This document shows positions 1 through 8,175 of a stretch of DNA of 21,101 nucleotides, in pieces. The notes below the pieces were generated by a model that had not been told where the DNA came from, made no database searches, and worked only from the letters and a program-made list of their open reading frames with translations. Source of the DNA: Flavobacteriales bacterium (GTDB taxonomy: Bacteria > Bacteroidota > Bacteroidia > Flavobacteriales_E > Vicingaceae). The position numbers and the translations under genes are program-made. Every line of letters begins with the position of its first letter. The stretch's first letter is position 1. The stretch lies in contig NVVI01000024.1 of NCBI GenBank assembly GCA_002402165.1, positions 20,597 through 41,697 of the forward strand, in the 5' to 3' direction.

Positions 1-90
1 TATTTCTTCTCCCTCAAAAGTGATGTAGCTGCTTTGGGAAAATAGTGCAGAGCTAAAAGAAAAGGTAATAAGTAGTACTAGTGTTTTCAT
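1..90 (-). CDS. Secreted protein, N-terminal fragment (runs off the window)
   Basis: Reading the minus strand from the ATG at 90 gives 30 uninterrupted codons to the window edge, starting MKTLVLLITFSFSSALFSQS. This is a typical signal peptide: a Lys near the start, a hydrophobic core and a Ser/Ala-rich region before a Gln, a common pattern in Bacteroidota exported proteins. A good -7 promoter element lies 23 nt upstream of the ATG. The mature part visible is only about ten residues, so no family can be assigned. It follows the TPR/AraC regulator gene on the same strand, but the spacer with its own promoter suggests separate transcription. Confidence 0.55.
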   Translation of the reverse strand, partial: MKTLVLLITFSFSSALFSQSSYITFEGEEI

Positions 91-112
91 GGGACTATGA
101 GTTTGTTTTATT

Positions 113-120
113 CAAATTTA
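113..120 (-). promoter_or_regulatory. Bacteroidota -7 promoter element for the secreted-protein gene
   Basis: On the minus strand the sequence reads TAAATTTG, an exact match to the Bacteroidota housekeeping -7 consensus TAnnTTTG, 22-23 nt before the ATG at 90. I see no clear -33 TTG at 19-21 nt, so only half of the promoter is supported. Confidence 0.4.
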
Positions 121-176
121 CCCCGCTGAAAATGTAATTCCTAAAGGAAGGTGTGTGGATTAATCAATCAATAGTG

Positions 177-192
177 CTGATTTAGAAATCAG
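177..192 (-). terminator. Possible weak terminator hairpin after the TPR/AraC gene
   Basis: CTGATTT-AG-AAATCAG is a perfect 7-bp inverted repeat with a 2-nt centre, about 25 nt past the stop of the gene ending at 217. The stem is AT-rich and is not followed by a T-tract on the minus strand, so it is a poor intrinsic terminator and may have another role. Confidence 0.25.
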
Positions 193-216
193 TACAAATT
201 AAATACTTCTTACTTC

Positions 217-1866
217 TTAGTCATTCATTGAGTTTAGAAAGTAAGATGGTGTAATCCCTGTAAATTTTTTAAAGGCTGTATTAAAAGCAGATTTTGATTT
301 AAACCCAACATTATTGGCTATAGCTTCTATTGTTAAGTTCCAATTCTCTTTTTCCGACAATAAACGTCTGGCTTCTTTTATTCTATAGTCATTAATAAAA
401 GTGCTAAAATTTTGATTAAACCTTTCATTTATTACCTGAGAAACATAAGTCTTATTGGTTTTTAACTTGTCAGCCAAACTTGTAACGGATAAATCCTGTT
501 GCAAATACACTTTTTTATTATCAAAAGCGTCAATTATCAAATTAAAAAGCTCCTCTTCTTGGTCTGAATTCATAGCCGAACCAGTATATTTAATCTCACT
601 ACTTTTTATTATCGTTGCTTTGGCAGAAAAACTGCCAGAAAAGTTGCCTTTTTCTGATGCAATAATCTCTAAATTTTTCTGAACCAAAATTTTAGAGGCT
701 CTTTTTAAACTCACTTTCTGAAAAAAGAAAATAACGGAAAATAATAGGACTACTAATATTCCAACAATCAGAACAGTATTCCATTTTTTTGTTTCTACCA
801 ATTTAAGACCTTTTAATTTATTTTCTGAATTTAACACTTCTATTTCTGCTTCTTTCTTTTTTGTTTCGTAGATAATTTTTATATCGGCTATATGATTATT
901 GCTTTTCTCATTAAACAAACTGTCATTTACTTCACAAAATAATTTATAATAAACCAATGCTTCTTTATGCTGATTTAACTCAGAATATATATTAGATAAG
1001 ATTTTATAAGCCTCTCCCTCCATGCCTTTAGCCTCTATTTCTTCGGCAAACCTTAAACATTCTTTAGCATGAGGCAAGGCAGAATTATACTCTTTTTTAT
1101 TATAAAAAAATTGAGCCATGTTTAAAAACCCTAGTGCCATTCCTAGCTTATCATCTACTTTGCTGCTCAAATTAAAAGCTTTCCTGAAATTTTTAATTGC
1201 TAACTCATCATTCCCAATTTCCATATAAATGAATCCAATATTATTTACCACTCCAGAAATTTCAATTTGAGTGCCAAACTCCTCTCTAATAACTAAAGCT
1301 TCTTCAAAAAACTCAAGTGCTTTAGAATACTTTTCCATATTACCATAAGTAATACCAATGTTATTAAGGCTTTTAGATATGTCTAATTTATTACCAATCT
1401 GTTTTAGTATCTCCAAGGATTTTAGGAAGTAGTTATTAAGAGCCTCCTTGCTATTTCCTAAATAAATATGCACATTTCCAACATTATTTAATGATTTAGC
1501 TATATTTTCTTTACTTCCAGTTTTTTCGCTTAATTTGAGTCCTTTAAAGCAGTAATTCATAGCTTCATCATATTCTCCTAAATATAAATAGCAGTTACCT
1601 ATGAGGTTATAACTTTCTATTTCTTCTGTAATGTTTCCTTCTTTAATATAAAGAAATAGTGCTTTCTTAAAATAAGGCAGTGCACTTGCGTATTCCTCTT
1701 TCTTATACTTGCTTTTTGCAAACTGATTTAACGTTTCTGCTTTAGCAAAATCGGAATAATTTTCTATTAGTTTTTCTAAACTATCGCTTTCTAAGTGATT
1801 CTGGGCAAAAGAATGAAAACTGCCTATAAATATAAATAATAATATGGGTAAACCCCTAAGGATCAT
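217..1866 (-). CDS. TPR-repeat, transmembrane, AraC-type DNA-binding regulator
   Basis: Likely a membrane-anchored sensor/regulator. From Met at 1866 the protein is about 549 residues: a signal peptide (MILRGLPILLFIFIGSFHSF-AQ), a periplasmic array of about six to seven TPR units (roughly residues 25-320, with repeated SLNNVGNVHIYLGN-like helices), a short charged coiled coil, one membrane helix (about 362-383), and a C-terminal AraC-type double helix-turn-helix (about 455-545, ending in the family's GF.S.S.F...FK...G.TPS.F pattern). The reading frame extends 20 codons further, to an ATG at 1926. I prefer 1866 because it begins exactly at the signal peptide and a -7 promoter element sits at 1900-1907, inside the longer version. 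TPR/TM/AraC proteins of this layout are common in Flavobacteriia. The ligand and target genes are unknown. Confidence 0.85.
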   Translation of the reverse strand: MILRGLPILLFIFIGSFHSFAQNHLESDSLEKLIENYSDFAKAETLNQFAKSKYKKEEYASALPYFKKALFLYIKEGNITEEIESYNLIGNCYLYLGEYDEAMNYCFKGLKLSEKTGSKENIAKSLNNVGNVHIYLGNSKEALNNYFLKSLEILKQIGNKLDISKSLNNIGITYGNMEKYSKALEFFEEALVIREEFGTQIEISGVVNNIGFIYMEIGNDELAIKNFRKAFNLSSKVDDKLGMALGFLNMAQFFYNKKEYNSALPHAKECLRFAEEIEAKGMEGEAYKILSNIYSELNQHKEALVYYKLFCEVNDSLFNEKSNNHIADIKIIYETKKKEAEIEVLNSENKLKGLKLVETKKWNTVLIVGILVVLLFSVIFFFQKVSLKRASKILVQKNLEIIASEKGNFSGSFSAKATIIKSSEIKYTGSAMNSDQEEELFNLIIDAFDNKKVYLQQDLSVTSLADKLKTNKTYVSQVINERFNQNFSTFINDYRIKEARRLLSEKENWNLTIEAIANNVGFKSKSAFNTAFKKFTGITPSYFLNSMND

Positions 1867-1899
1867 CACTATAAATGTTCTTGTTTTAAAATGACTATT

Positions 1900-1907
1900 C
1901 AAATATA
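1900..1907 (-). promoter_or_regulatory. -7 promoter element for the TPR/AraC regulator
   Basis: The minus strand reads TATATTTG, an exact TAnnTTTG match, 33 nt before the ATG at 1866. It lies within the alternative longer reading frame (start 1926), which argues for the shorter start. No clean -33 TTG is seen. Confidence 0.4.
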
Positions 1908-1989
1908 GGTAATTATGACTAAACATAAATTTCGCTATTTTATGTTTAGTTCTACTATAAAAGGATGATAAAAATTAAAAAAGGTTGGG

Positions 1990-2499
1990 TTAATTAAACA
2001 ATTTTTTTAACTCTGTTGCATCTGAGGCTTTCATCTTTCCAGCTAAAATAAGGCTTAATTGTCTTCTTCGTAAAGCACCTTCAAATTGTAGTTTTTCAGC
2101 TTCAGTTTCTTGGGTAACATCTGGCACCTCTATTGGTGTTCCTATCTGATCAACAGCTACAAAAGTATAATATGCATTGTTGCTTAATGTTTTTTTGCCT
2201 GTTCTATGATCTTCTACAAAAACTTGAATTAAAATTTCCATGGAAGAATTAAACGTTCTAGTTACTTTCGATTCCAAAGTAATAATGTCCCCTAATTTTA
2301 TAGGAGAAGCAAATGAAACATTATTTACAGAAGCAGTTACAACCATTCTTTTTGAGCAACGATGTGCAGATATGGCAGAACAGATGTCCATTAAATGAAG
2401 TAAACGACCTCCCATTAAATTCCCTAATGTATTGGTATCATTAGGCAATACTATTTCTGTCATTATTGCTTTAGTTGATTCAGCTGTTTTTGCTTCCAT
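1990..2499 (-). CDS. Acyl-CoA thioesterase, single hotdog domain
   Basis: Hydrolyses acyl-CoA to free fatty acid and CoA in the cytosol. The 169-residue protein is one hotdog fold of the YciA/ACOT type. The diagnostic active-site segment NTLGNLMGG (23-31) is followed by D38 in LLHLMD, the start of the long hotdog helix, and a VTASVNNVSFASPI strand follows. Length is normal for the single-domain family. It is the last gene of a run with the M28 peptidase and a hypothetical protein (13-bp gap to the peptidase stop), so it is probably co-transcribed with them. Chain-length preference cannot be read from sequence. Confidence 0.88.
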   Translation of the reverse strand: MEAKTAESTKAIMTEIVLPNDTNTLGNLMGGRLLHLMDICSAISAHRCSKRMVVTASVNNVSFASPIKLGDIITLESKVTRTFNSSMEILIQVFVEDHRTGKKTLSNNAYYTFVAVDQIGTPIEVPDVTQETEAEKLQFEGALRRRQLSLILAGKMKASDATELKKLFN

Positions 2500-2512
2500 A
2501 TTTCAAAAGTAG

Positions 2513-3772
2513 TTACAATTCGTCTACAAAATCACGTATTAATCGAAAACTATCTTCAAACTTTGTTAATGGTAATGTTTTAGAAATATCATCTATATCA
2601 TGGTAAGCTTTTATTCCTCCCATTAAGTACATGAAAAAAGCAGGCACATTATTTTCGGAAAACCAATAATGATCACTATTGGCTGCTTTTCCTCTTTTTT
2701 TAATACTAGATAAATAATTTCCTTTTTTATTTATAGCTATTAAAATAGCATACTGTTTTTCATATATCGCTCCATTAACAATCATAGCTCCTTTACTGCC
2801 AGTCCCCATTAAATCCATATTAAAAACAAAATTTATTTTATTTAACTCAATTGTTGGATGATTAACAAAATACTTTGAGCCAATCAGTCCAACCTCTTCA
2901 GCACCAAAAGCAATAAAAATAATTGTTTTGGTTGGCGGTTCCTTGTGCGTATAATGATAAGCCAAATTTAACAACATCGCTACTCCGCTAGCATTATCAT
3001 TTGCTCCAGGAAAATAAACTTCATTTCCCATCATTCCTAGATGATCATAATGGGCAGAAAGCACAATAAAGGAATCTGGATGTTCAGTGCCTTCAACATA
3101 TCCTATCACATTTTGAGATTGATAATCTCGAACCCTTTTTTGATTTATTTCTATTGTTAGCGTCTTAAAACTTCTATTAATAGCTTCCCTTTTTACAATA
3201 ATAAATGCGTAATCATTATAGATATTAGATAAATGATGTGTTAACTTGTTATCTTCTATTAAAACAACACCTGTGGCTCCATATAAATTTAGTTGAAGTA
3301 AAAATAATTCACTGTCCTCGTAAGCCCCTTTGGTATCAATCACTATAAATTTATTTATAAAAAAGTTGTGATTAGCTAGTTTTTTTAACTGCTTTTTAGA
3401 AGGAACATTGTCAACATTATACCAAACTAAAGGGAATGTTCCTTTGATTCCTATTGATTGTGCATTCACTAAATAATCTACTCCTGCAGTTAATTTTGCG
3501 TTGTTAAAACGTACATTTAGTTCTCCCGAAAATGTATTTATTGGAGATTTAAACTCTTGGAAATAGGAGTCGTTAAATTTTTTTAACTCGAGGTATTTAT
3601 ATTGTTTGGCTATAAAATAGGCTGCTTTTTTTTCGCCTTCATCAACAGCTCCTCTACCACTAAAATAGGCTGAGGTTAGTGTGTCAATAATTTTTCTTGC
3701 AAAATCTATATCCTGAGAAAAAAGAATGAATGAAAAAAGTTGAAAAAGAAGAAAGATTAATGCCTTTCTCAT
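2513..3772 (-). CDS. Secreted M28-family zinc aminopeptidase
   Basis: A periplasmic or surface peptidase removing N-terminal residues from peptides. It has a signal peptide (MRKALIFLLFQLFSFILFSQ), a middle region with a PA-like insert (about 100-210), and a C-terminal M28 catalytic domain. Zinc ligands and catalytic residues are all visible: H241 in SAHYDH, D259 in PGANDNASG, E292/E293 in FGAEE, D320 in NMDLMG and H391 in AYHDIDD. The 419-residue length fits Bacteroidota members with an N-terminal accessory region. The gene starts 2 bp after the stop of the upstream hypothetical gene, indicating translational coupling. Substrate unknown. Confidence 0.9.
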   Translation of the reverse strand: MRKALIFLLFQLFSFILFSQDIDFARKIIDTLTSAYFSGRGAVDEGEKKAAYFIAKQYKYLELKKFNDSYFQEFKSPINTFSGELNVRFNNAKLTAGVDYLVNAQSIGIKGTFPLVWYNVDNVPSKKQLKKLANHNFFINKFIVIDTKGAYEDSELFLLQLNLYGATGVVLIEDNKLTHHLSNIYNDYAFIIVKREAINRSFKTLTIEINQKRVRDYQSQNVIGYVEGTEHPDSFIVLSAHYDHLGMMGNEVYFPGANDNASGVAMLLNLAYHYTHKEPPTKTIIFIAFGAEEVGLIGSKYFVNHPTIELNKINFVFNMDLMGTGSKGAMIVNGAIYEKQYAILIAINKKGNYLSSIKKRGKAANSDHYWFSENNVPAFFMYLMGGIKAYHDIDDISKTLPLTKFEDSFRLIRDFVDEL

Positions 3773-3774
3773 TA

Positions 3775-4323
3775 TTAGCTGAATCTTCGTTCAACAAGGT
3801 TTGTAAAAGAAATAACATGTTCATTTTCAGCATCTAAATTTAAAGGGGAAATTAAGCTGTTCGCCTCATTTAATGACGAGCTATCATCAATAGATTTAAT
3901 TAGCTCGTTAAATGAATTCATGTCTTTATTAAACAGCTCGTTGGCGTATAAATACCTATCATTTAATGTAAGGGCATCAATTAATTTTGGAATAGGACCT
4001 TGTTTAAGGGTATCTCCTTGAGTAGCTACTATAGGAGCGTTATTGTTTTCAGGTGCTGATTCAATAACCACCTGGTCTTCTTTTGGGTCAATATTAATTT
4101 CAGTATCTTTTTTTTCGATTGATTGATTTCGTTTGGCCGCTATTTCTTGTTCTTTTAACAAATGCTTAAGAATGGCTAAGTTCTCTTGCAGTTTATTAAT
4201 TTTAGTTAACACAAAGCTAATTTCTAATGAAGGAATTGGTCTTTCATCAGAAAATTTTGAGGAGTGATCAACAACACTATTTAATAAATGATTTAACTCT
4301 TTGCGTATGTCTTCAATTTCCAT
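3775..4323 (-). CDS. Conserved-looking hypothetical protein, coiled-coil plus C-terminal domain
   Basis: No enzymatic family recognised. The 182-residue protein has no signal peptide or membrane segment. Residues 1-75 look helical and coiled-coil forming, residues 75-105 are a polar low-complexity linker rich in Asp, Glu, Asn and Pro, and residues 108-182 form a compact domain with an LNDRYLYANELFNKDMNSFN motif and a final ERRFS. From memory, LNDRYLY/ELF-type domains recur in unannotated Bacteroidota proteins; I cannot confirm this here. It is the first gene of the M28 peptidase/thioesterase run and is divergent from the thymidine kinase gene (77-bp spacer). Confidence 0.75.
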   Translation of the reverse strand: MEIEDIRKELNHLLNSVVDHSSKFSDERPIPSLEISFVLTKINKLQENLAILKHLLKEQEIAAKRNQSIEKKDTEINIDPKEDQVVIESAPENNNAPIVATQGDTLKQGPIPKLIDALTLNDRYLYANELFNKDMNSFNELIKSIDDSSSLNEANSLISPLNLDAENEHVISFTNLVERRFS

Positions 4324-4400
4324 AACTTCGAAACTTGTAATCGTTCAGATAAAACTAAGAAAAAAACGGTAGCTTTTTCTGGTTACAAAATAAAATAAAG

Positions 4401-4979
4401 ATGTTCCTCGAAAACACGATATACTCATCTAAGAAAAAAGGCTGGATTGAAGTAATTTCTGGCTCTATGTTTTCTGGGAAAACAGAAGAGTTAATCCGAA
4501 GAATGAAGCGTGCAAAATATGCAAAACAAAATGTAGAAATTTTTAAGCCAGGTGTTGATACAAGATATGATGATGAAATGGTTGTTTCTCATGATGCAAA
4601 TGAAATACATTCGACCCCTGTCCCATCCTCTTCTAACATACAAATTTTAGCTAATAATGTTGATGTTGTAGGAATTGATGAGGCTCAATTTTTTGATGAT
4701 GGGCTAGTTACAGTTTGTAACCAGTTAGCAAATAGTGGAATAAGGGTTATTGTTGCTGGATTAGATATGGATTTTAAAGGAGCACCATTTGGTCCTATGC
4801 CAGGAATTATGGCATGTGCAGAATATGTTACTAAGGTTCATGCTATATGCATGAAATGTGGAGAATTGGCAAATCATTCTCACAGAATTATTGATAAAGA
4901 AGAACTTGTCTTACTAGGAGAATTGGATGAATATGAGCCTTTATGTAGAAGTTGTTTTAATAACACAATTAAAGATTAA
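4401..4979 (+). CDS. tdk: Thymidine kinase, type II
   Basis: Cytosolic salvage enzyme phosphorylating thymidine to dTMP with ATP. The 192-residue protein has the type II layout: P-loop GSMFSGKT (21-28), a DEAQFF segment (93-98) with the catalytic Glu94, a lasso/substrate region [11 protein letters not shown], and a structural zinc site from two CxxC pairs (C150/C153 and C182/C185). Length is normal. The TAA stop at 4977-4979 is in the same reading frame as the following alanine racemase sequence, with no other stop before the racemase ATG (see the alr entry). Confidence 0.95.
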   Translation: MFLENTIYSSKKKGWIEVISGSMFSGKTEELIRRMKRAKYAKQNVEIFKPGVDTRYDDEMVVSHDANEIHSTPVPSSSNIQILANNVDVVGIDEAQFFDDGLVTVCNQLANSGIRVIVAGLDMDFKGAPFGPMPGIMACAEYVTKVHAICMKCGELANHSHRIIDKEELVLLGELDEYEPLCRSCFNNTIKD

Positions 4980-5021
4980 ATTATTAAAGAATTAGTTTAC
5001 GATACTACCCTAGAAATTAAT

Positions 5022-6086
5022 ATGAATAATTTAGTTTCCAATTTAAATTATTTTAGAGGATTGTTAAATCCAACAACTAAAATAATGGCAATGGTTAAGG
5101 CTTTTTCTTATGGGTTAGGAACTTATGATGTGGCTAAATTATTAGAAGAGAATAAAGTTGATTATCTGGGTGTTGCTAATATTTATGAAGGGATAGAGCT
5201 TAGAAAAGCTGGAATTAATTTACCAATAATGGTAATGAAACCAGAAATTGACAGTTTTGATTTAATTGTAGAATATCATTTAACTCCAACTATATTTTCT
5301 TTACACTCGCTAAAAACATTAATAGAAACCTTAGATAATTCAAATTCATTTAGTATAAGTTTAAAAATTGATTCGGGGATGCATCGCTTAGGATTGGAAC
5401 AGGAAGAAATCTCACAAGTAATTACAATTCTTAAAGAGCATCCATTTATAAAAATTGAAAGTGTGTATTCGCATTTGGCTGCAACAGATGAGGCAATTCA
5501 TGATAATTTTACAAATCAACAAATAGAATCATTTAAAGAAATTTCAGTGTTAATTTTAAATGAATTTGGATACCATATTGACAGGCATATTTTAAACTCT
5601 AATGGGATTATTCGATTTAATGATGCTCAATTTGACATGGTGAGATTAGGTATTGGTTTATATGGCGTTTCATCAGAGGATAAAGCACAAGTGAAATTAT
5701 TACCCGCTAGTACTTTGAAGTCTAAAATTTCTCAAATAAAAACCATTCTAAAAGGAGATACAATTGGATACAATAGAAAGGGAATTGCTACTAGTGATAT
5801 CAAAATTGCAACTATTCCTGTTGGTTATGCAGATGGGTTAAGTAGAAAACTTGGAAATGGGAAATGGGAAATGGTTGTTAATGGCAGCAATGCACCAATA
5901 ATTGGTAATGTTTGTATGGACATGGTAATGATAGATGTTACTGATATTGACTGTAAAGAAGGAGATGAAGCTTTTGTTTTTAGTGATAAAAATCCTATTA
6001 CAGAGATGGCAAAATGTATCGGAACTATTCCTTATGAAATTTTAACTTCTTACTCTCCAAGGGTAAAAAGGGTGTTTCAGTATTAG
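5022..6086 (+). CDS. alr: Alanine racemase (start codon uncertain)
   Basis: PLP enzyme interconverting L- and D-alanine for peptidoglycan. With the ATG at 5022 it has 354 residues. The PLP lysine is K26 in MVKAFSYG, and the second catalytic base is Y250 in TIGYNRKG. HRLG, YSHLAATDE, MVRLGIGLYG and VCMDM motifs are also present. The canonical N-terminal strand (T.LEIN, a conserved family feature) is encoded upstream of this ATG: codons 5004-5021 read TTLEIN and are in frame. The open frame runs back to the tdk stop at 4977-4979 with no ATG, GTG, TTG or CTG. Translation may therefore begin at an ATT (4980 or 4983), or the annotated protein lacks its first strand. Coordinates given use the only ATG. 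Confidence 0.9.
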   Translation: MNNLVSNLNYFRGLLNPTTKIMAMVKAFSYGLGTYDVAKLLEENKVDYLGVANIYEGIELRKAGINLPIMVMKPEIDSFDLIVEYHLTPTIFSLHSLKTLIETLDNSNSFSISLKIDSGMHRLGLEQEEISQVITILKEHPFIKIESVYSHLAATDEAIHDNFTNQQIESFKEISVLILNEFGYHIDRHILNSNGIIRFNDAQFDMVRLGIGLYGVSSEDKAQVKLLPASTLKSKISQIKTILKGDTIGYNRKGIATSDIKIATIPVGYADGLSRKLGNGKWEMVVNGSNAPIIGNVCMDMVMIDVTDIDCKEGDEAFVFSDKNPITEMAKCIGTIPYEILTSYSPRVKRVFQY

Positions 6087-7051
6087 TAACCTAGTTTTCT
6101 TCTTACTCTTTCTAAAACTCCTTGAGCAACAACTCTTGCCTTGCCAGCACCTATTTTTAGTTTTTCATCCAATTCGTTTAGGTTATCCATATAATAATTG
6201 AATTGCTCTCTTTCTTTGCGAAATTTCTCACAAATCAACTCAAACAATTCTTGTTTAGCATGACCATAACCATAATTTCCTTTTTTATAATTTTCTTCCA
6301 TTTTAGCTGTTTGTTCTTCTGATGCTAATAATTTGTATAACGCAAAAGCATTACAAGTTGTAGAGTCTTTAGGTTCTTCTAAGGGGGTACTATCTGTTTC
6401 AATAGACATGATTTGTTTTCTGAGTTTTTTATCGTCTAAGAAAATATTAATGGTATTATTTTTAGATTTACTCATCTTTTCTCCGTCAGTTCCAGGAATT
6501 AACATAGTATCTTTTTGGACAATTACCTCTGGTAAAACCAAAGTTTCCCCCATTTGGTGATTAAATCTTCCAGCAACATCTCTTGTCATTTCTAAATGTT
6601 GCATTTGGTCTTTCCCTACAGGAACAATCTCAGCATCATACAACAAAATATCTGCAGCCATCAACATCGGATAAGAAAACAATCCAGCATTTACATCTTC
6701 TAATCGGTCTGCTTTATCTTTAAATGAGTGCGCAAGAGTTAGCCTTTGATAAGGGTAAAAACAACTTAAATACCAGGTTAATTCTGCTACTTCAGGCACG
6801 TCTGATTGACGATAAAAAACCATTTTATCTGTTTCTAGCCCACAAGCTAGCCACGCAGCAGCAGTGCGATAAGTATTTTCTCTTAATTCTGATGCATTTT
6901 TTATTTGGGTTAACGAATGTAGGTCAGCAATAAATAAAAAAGATTCGTTATTTGGATTATTTCCCATTTCTATAGCGGGGAGTATTGCACCTAACAAGTT
7001 CCCTAAATGAGGTGTACCTGTACTTTGGATTCCTGTTAAAACTCTTGACAT
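6083..7051 (-). CDS. trpS: Tryptophan--tRNA ligase
   Basis: Class I aminoacyl-tRNA synthetase charging tRNA-Trp with tryptophan. The 322-residue protein is full length for bacterial TrpRS. The N-terminal HIGH-type motif is TGTPHLGN (11-18), the second signature KMSKS is at 192-196, and the tryptophan/dimer region GKDQMQHLEMTRD is intact. The C-terminal anticodon-binding helical part ends with GAGKARVVAQGVLERVRRKLGY. Its 3' end overlaps the convergent alr gene by 4 bp, so there is no room for an intergenic terminator between them. A candidate -7 element is very close to the start. Confidence 0.97.
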   Translation of the reverse strand: MSRVLTGIQSTGTPHLGNLLGAILPAIEMGNNPNNESFLFIADLHSLTQIKNASELRENTYRTAAAWLACGLETDKMVFYRQSDVPEVAELTWYLSCFYPYQRLTLAHSFKDKADRLEDVNAGLFSYPMLMAADILLYDAEIVPVGKDQMQHLEMTRDVAGRFNHQMGETLVLPEVIVQKDTMLIPGTDGEKMSKSKNNTINIFLDDKKLRKQIMSIETDSTPLEEPKDSTTCNAFALYKLLASEEQTAKMEENYKKGNYGYGHAKQELFELICEKFRKEREQFNYYMDNLNELDEKLKIGAGKARVVAQGVLERVRRKLGY

Positions 7052-7055
7052 AAAA

Positions 7056-7063
7056 CAAAAATA
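7056..7063 (-). promoter_or_regulatory. Candidate -7 promoter element for trpS
   Basis: The minus strand reads TATTTTTG, matching TAnnTTTG, 4 nt before the trpS ATG. If used, the mRNA would be leaderless or nearly so. The AT-rich context makes a chance match possible. Confidence 0.3.
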
Positions 7064-7132
7064 TATTTTTTAAAGTTATCGATAAAGTAAAAAGACAATT
7101 AAGTGGTCATACAATATAAAGATTGCTTTTTA

Positions 7133-7140
7133 TACCTTTG
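7133..7140 (+). promoter_or_regulatory. -7 promoter element for the plsC-gatC pair
   Basis: TACCTTTG exactly matches TAnnTTTG and is followed by C, a form often seen in Flavobacteriia promoters. It ends 8 nt before the ATG at 7149, which predicts a very short or absent leader. No convincing -33 TTG at 19-21 nt is visible. Confidence 0.5.
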
Positions 7141-7148
7141 CTGTCATA

Positions 7149-7898
7149 ATGAAAAGAGTAAAAGAAATATTAGGTGGACTATGGAAAATTTATGTCCTCA
7201 TTTGGTTTCTTGCCCTTTTACTTTTATTGTATCCATTTTATTTAATCTTTTGTTTAAATGAAAGACACTTTAGTAAAGGATTTAATTTACTAGTGACACA
7301 TACTCGAATTTTAATGTTTTTTACTGGAATTTTTATGCAAGTAAAAAATAAACATTACATTAAAAAAGGACAAGCTTATGTAATTACACCTAATCATTCT
7401 TCTTATTTAGATGTTGTTATTCTGTACCAAACCTTTCCTCAATATTTTGTGTTTATGGGCAAAAAATCTTTAGCAACGATTCCTGTGTTTAATGTATTTT
7501 TTAAGAAAATGAATATAACAGTAGATAGAAGAAGTAATATGGATGGTAAACGAGCAGTGGATAGGTGTGGTTTAGAATTAGAAAAAGGGCACAGTGTTGT
7601 AATGTTTCCAGAAGGGACGATATCTGCCAATGTTCCAGAAATGCTAAAGTTTAAAAATGGAGCATTTAAATTGGCGATAGAAAAACAAGTCCCAGTAATT
7701 CCTATTACTTTTTTTACCAATCATAAACGATTAGAAATGGCAGGATTATTTGCTGGAAAGGCTGGACCAGGCATTTCTAAAGCAGTTATACATGAGCCTA
7801 TTCCTACAAAAGGAATGACAGAAGAAGATTTAGTACCTTTACGTGACAAGGTTTACAACATTATTAATAACGAATTATTGGCTTATGAGCGTAAATAA
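7149..7898 (+). CDS. plsC: 1-acyl-sn-glycerol-3-phosphate acyltransferase family protein
   Basis: Membrane-bound glycerolipid acyltransferase that would convert lysophosphatidic acid to phosphatidic acid. An N-terminal hydrophobic helix (about 13-35) is followed by the acyltransferase domain: block I NHSSYLD (82-88, catalytic H83 and D88 in HxxxxD), a central VDRRSNMDGKRA segment and block III FPEGTIS (153-159). The 249-residue length is normal. It overlaps gatC by 14 bp, so the two are likely translationally coupled. The family also contains relatives acting on other acceptors such as lysophospholipids or ornithine lipids, so the precise acceptor is inferred. Confidence 0.88.
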   Translation: MKRVKEILGGLWKIYVLIWFLALLLLLYPFYLIFCLNERHFSKGFNLLVTHTRILMFFTGIFMQVKNKHYIKKGQAYVITPNHSSYLDVVILYQTFPQYFVFMGKKSLATIPVFNVFFKKMNITVDRRSNMDGKRAVDRCGLELEKGHSVVMFPEGTISANVPEMLKFKNGAFKLAIEKQVPVIPITFFTNHKRLEMAGLFAGKAGPGISKAVIHEPIPTKGMTEEDLVPLRDKVYNIINNELLAYERK

Positions 7899-8175
7899 CA
7901 AAACAGTAGAAAAAATTGCTGAATTGGCAAAGCTCGAATTTAATGATGTGGCTAAAGAGGACATAAAAGCAGATCTAAATAAGATGCTTGATTTTATTGA
8001 TAAACTCAGCGAATTAAATACTAATAATGTTGAACCTTTAATTTATATGCTGGATGAAACTCCTGAATTGCGGGAAGATGAGGTAAAAGGGCATGTTACA
8101 CAAAAAGAAGCTTTAAAAAATGCCCCAGATAAAGATTCAGATTACTTTAAAGTACCGATAGTAATTAAGAAATAA
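7885..8175 (+). CDS. gatC: Asp-tRNA(Asn)/Glu-tRNA(Gln) amidotransferase subunit C
   Basis: Small scaffold subunit of GatCAB, which amidates misacylated Glu-tRNA(Gln) or Asp-tRNA(Asn). From the ATG at 7885 the protein is 96 residues (MSVNNKTVEKIAELAKLEF...), the usual GatC length, with the typical IAELAKLEF start, a DLNKMLDFIDKLSELNTNNVEPL helix and a C-terminal LREDEV...ALKNAPDKDSDYFKVP. A longer frame starts at 7843, but the extra 14 residues are not part of the family. gatA and gatB are not in this window. The 3' end overlaps the convergent rnc gene by 11 bp. Confidence 0.93.
   Translation: MSVNNKTVEKIAELAKLEFNDVAKEDIKADLNKMLDFIDKLSELNTNNVEPLIYMLDETPELREDEVKGHVTQKEALKNAPDKDSDYFKVPIVIKK

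Noticed and set aside
1867..1926. Longer start at 1926 for the TPR/AraC regulator
   Set aside because: It would bury the signal peptide behind 20 polar residues and place the -7 promoter box inside the gene.
5022..6086. alr as the broken half of a MurF-Alr fusion
   Set aside because: MurF-Alr fusions are common in Bacteroidota, but the sequence upstream here is a complete thymidine kinase with no MurF remnant.
7843..7884. N-terminal extension of gatC
   Set aside because: The extra residues are an out-of-frame reading of the plsC end and do not fit the GatC family, which begins at 7885.
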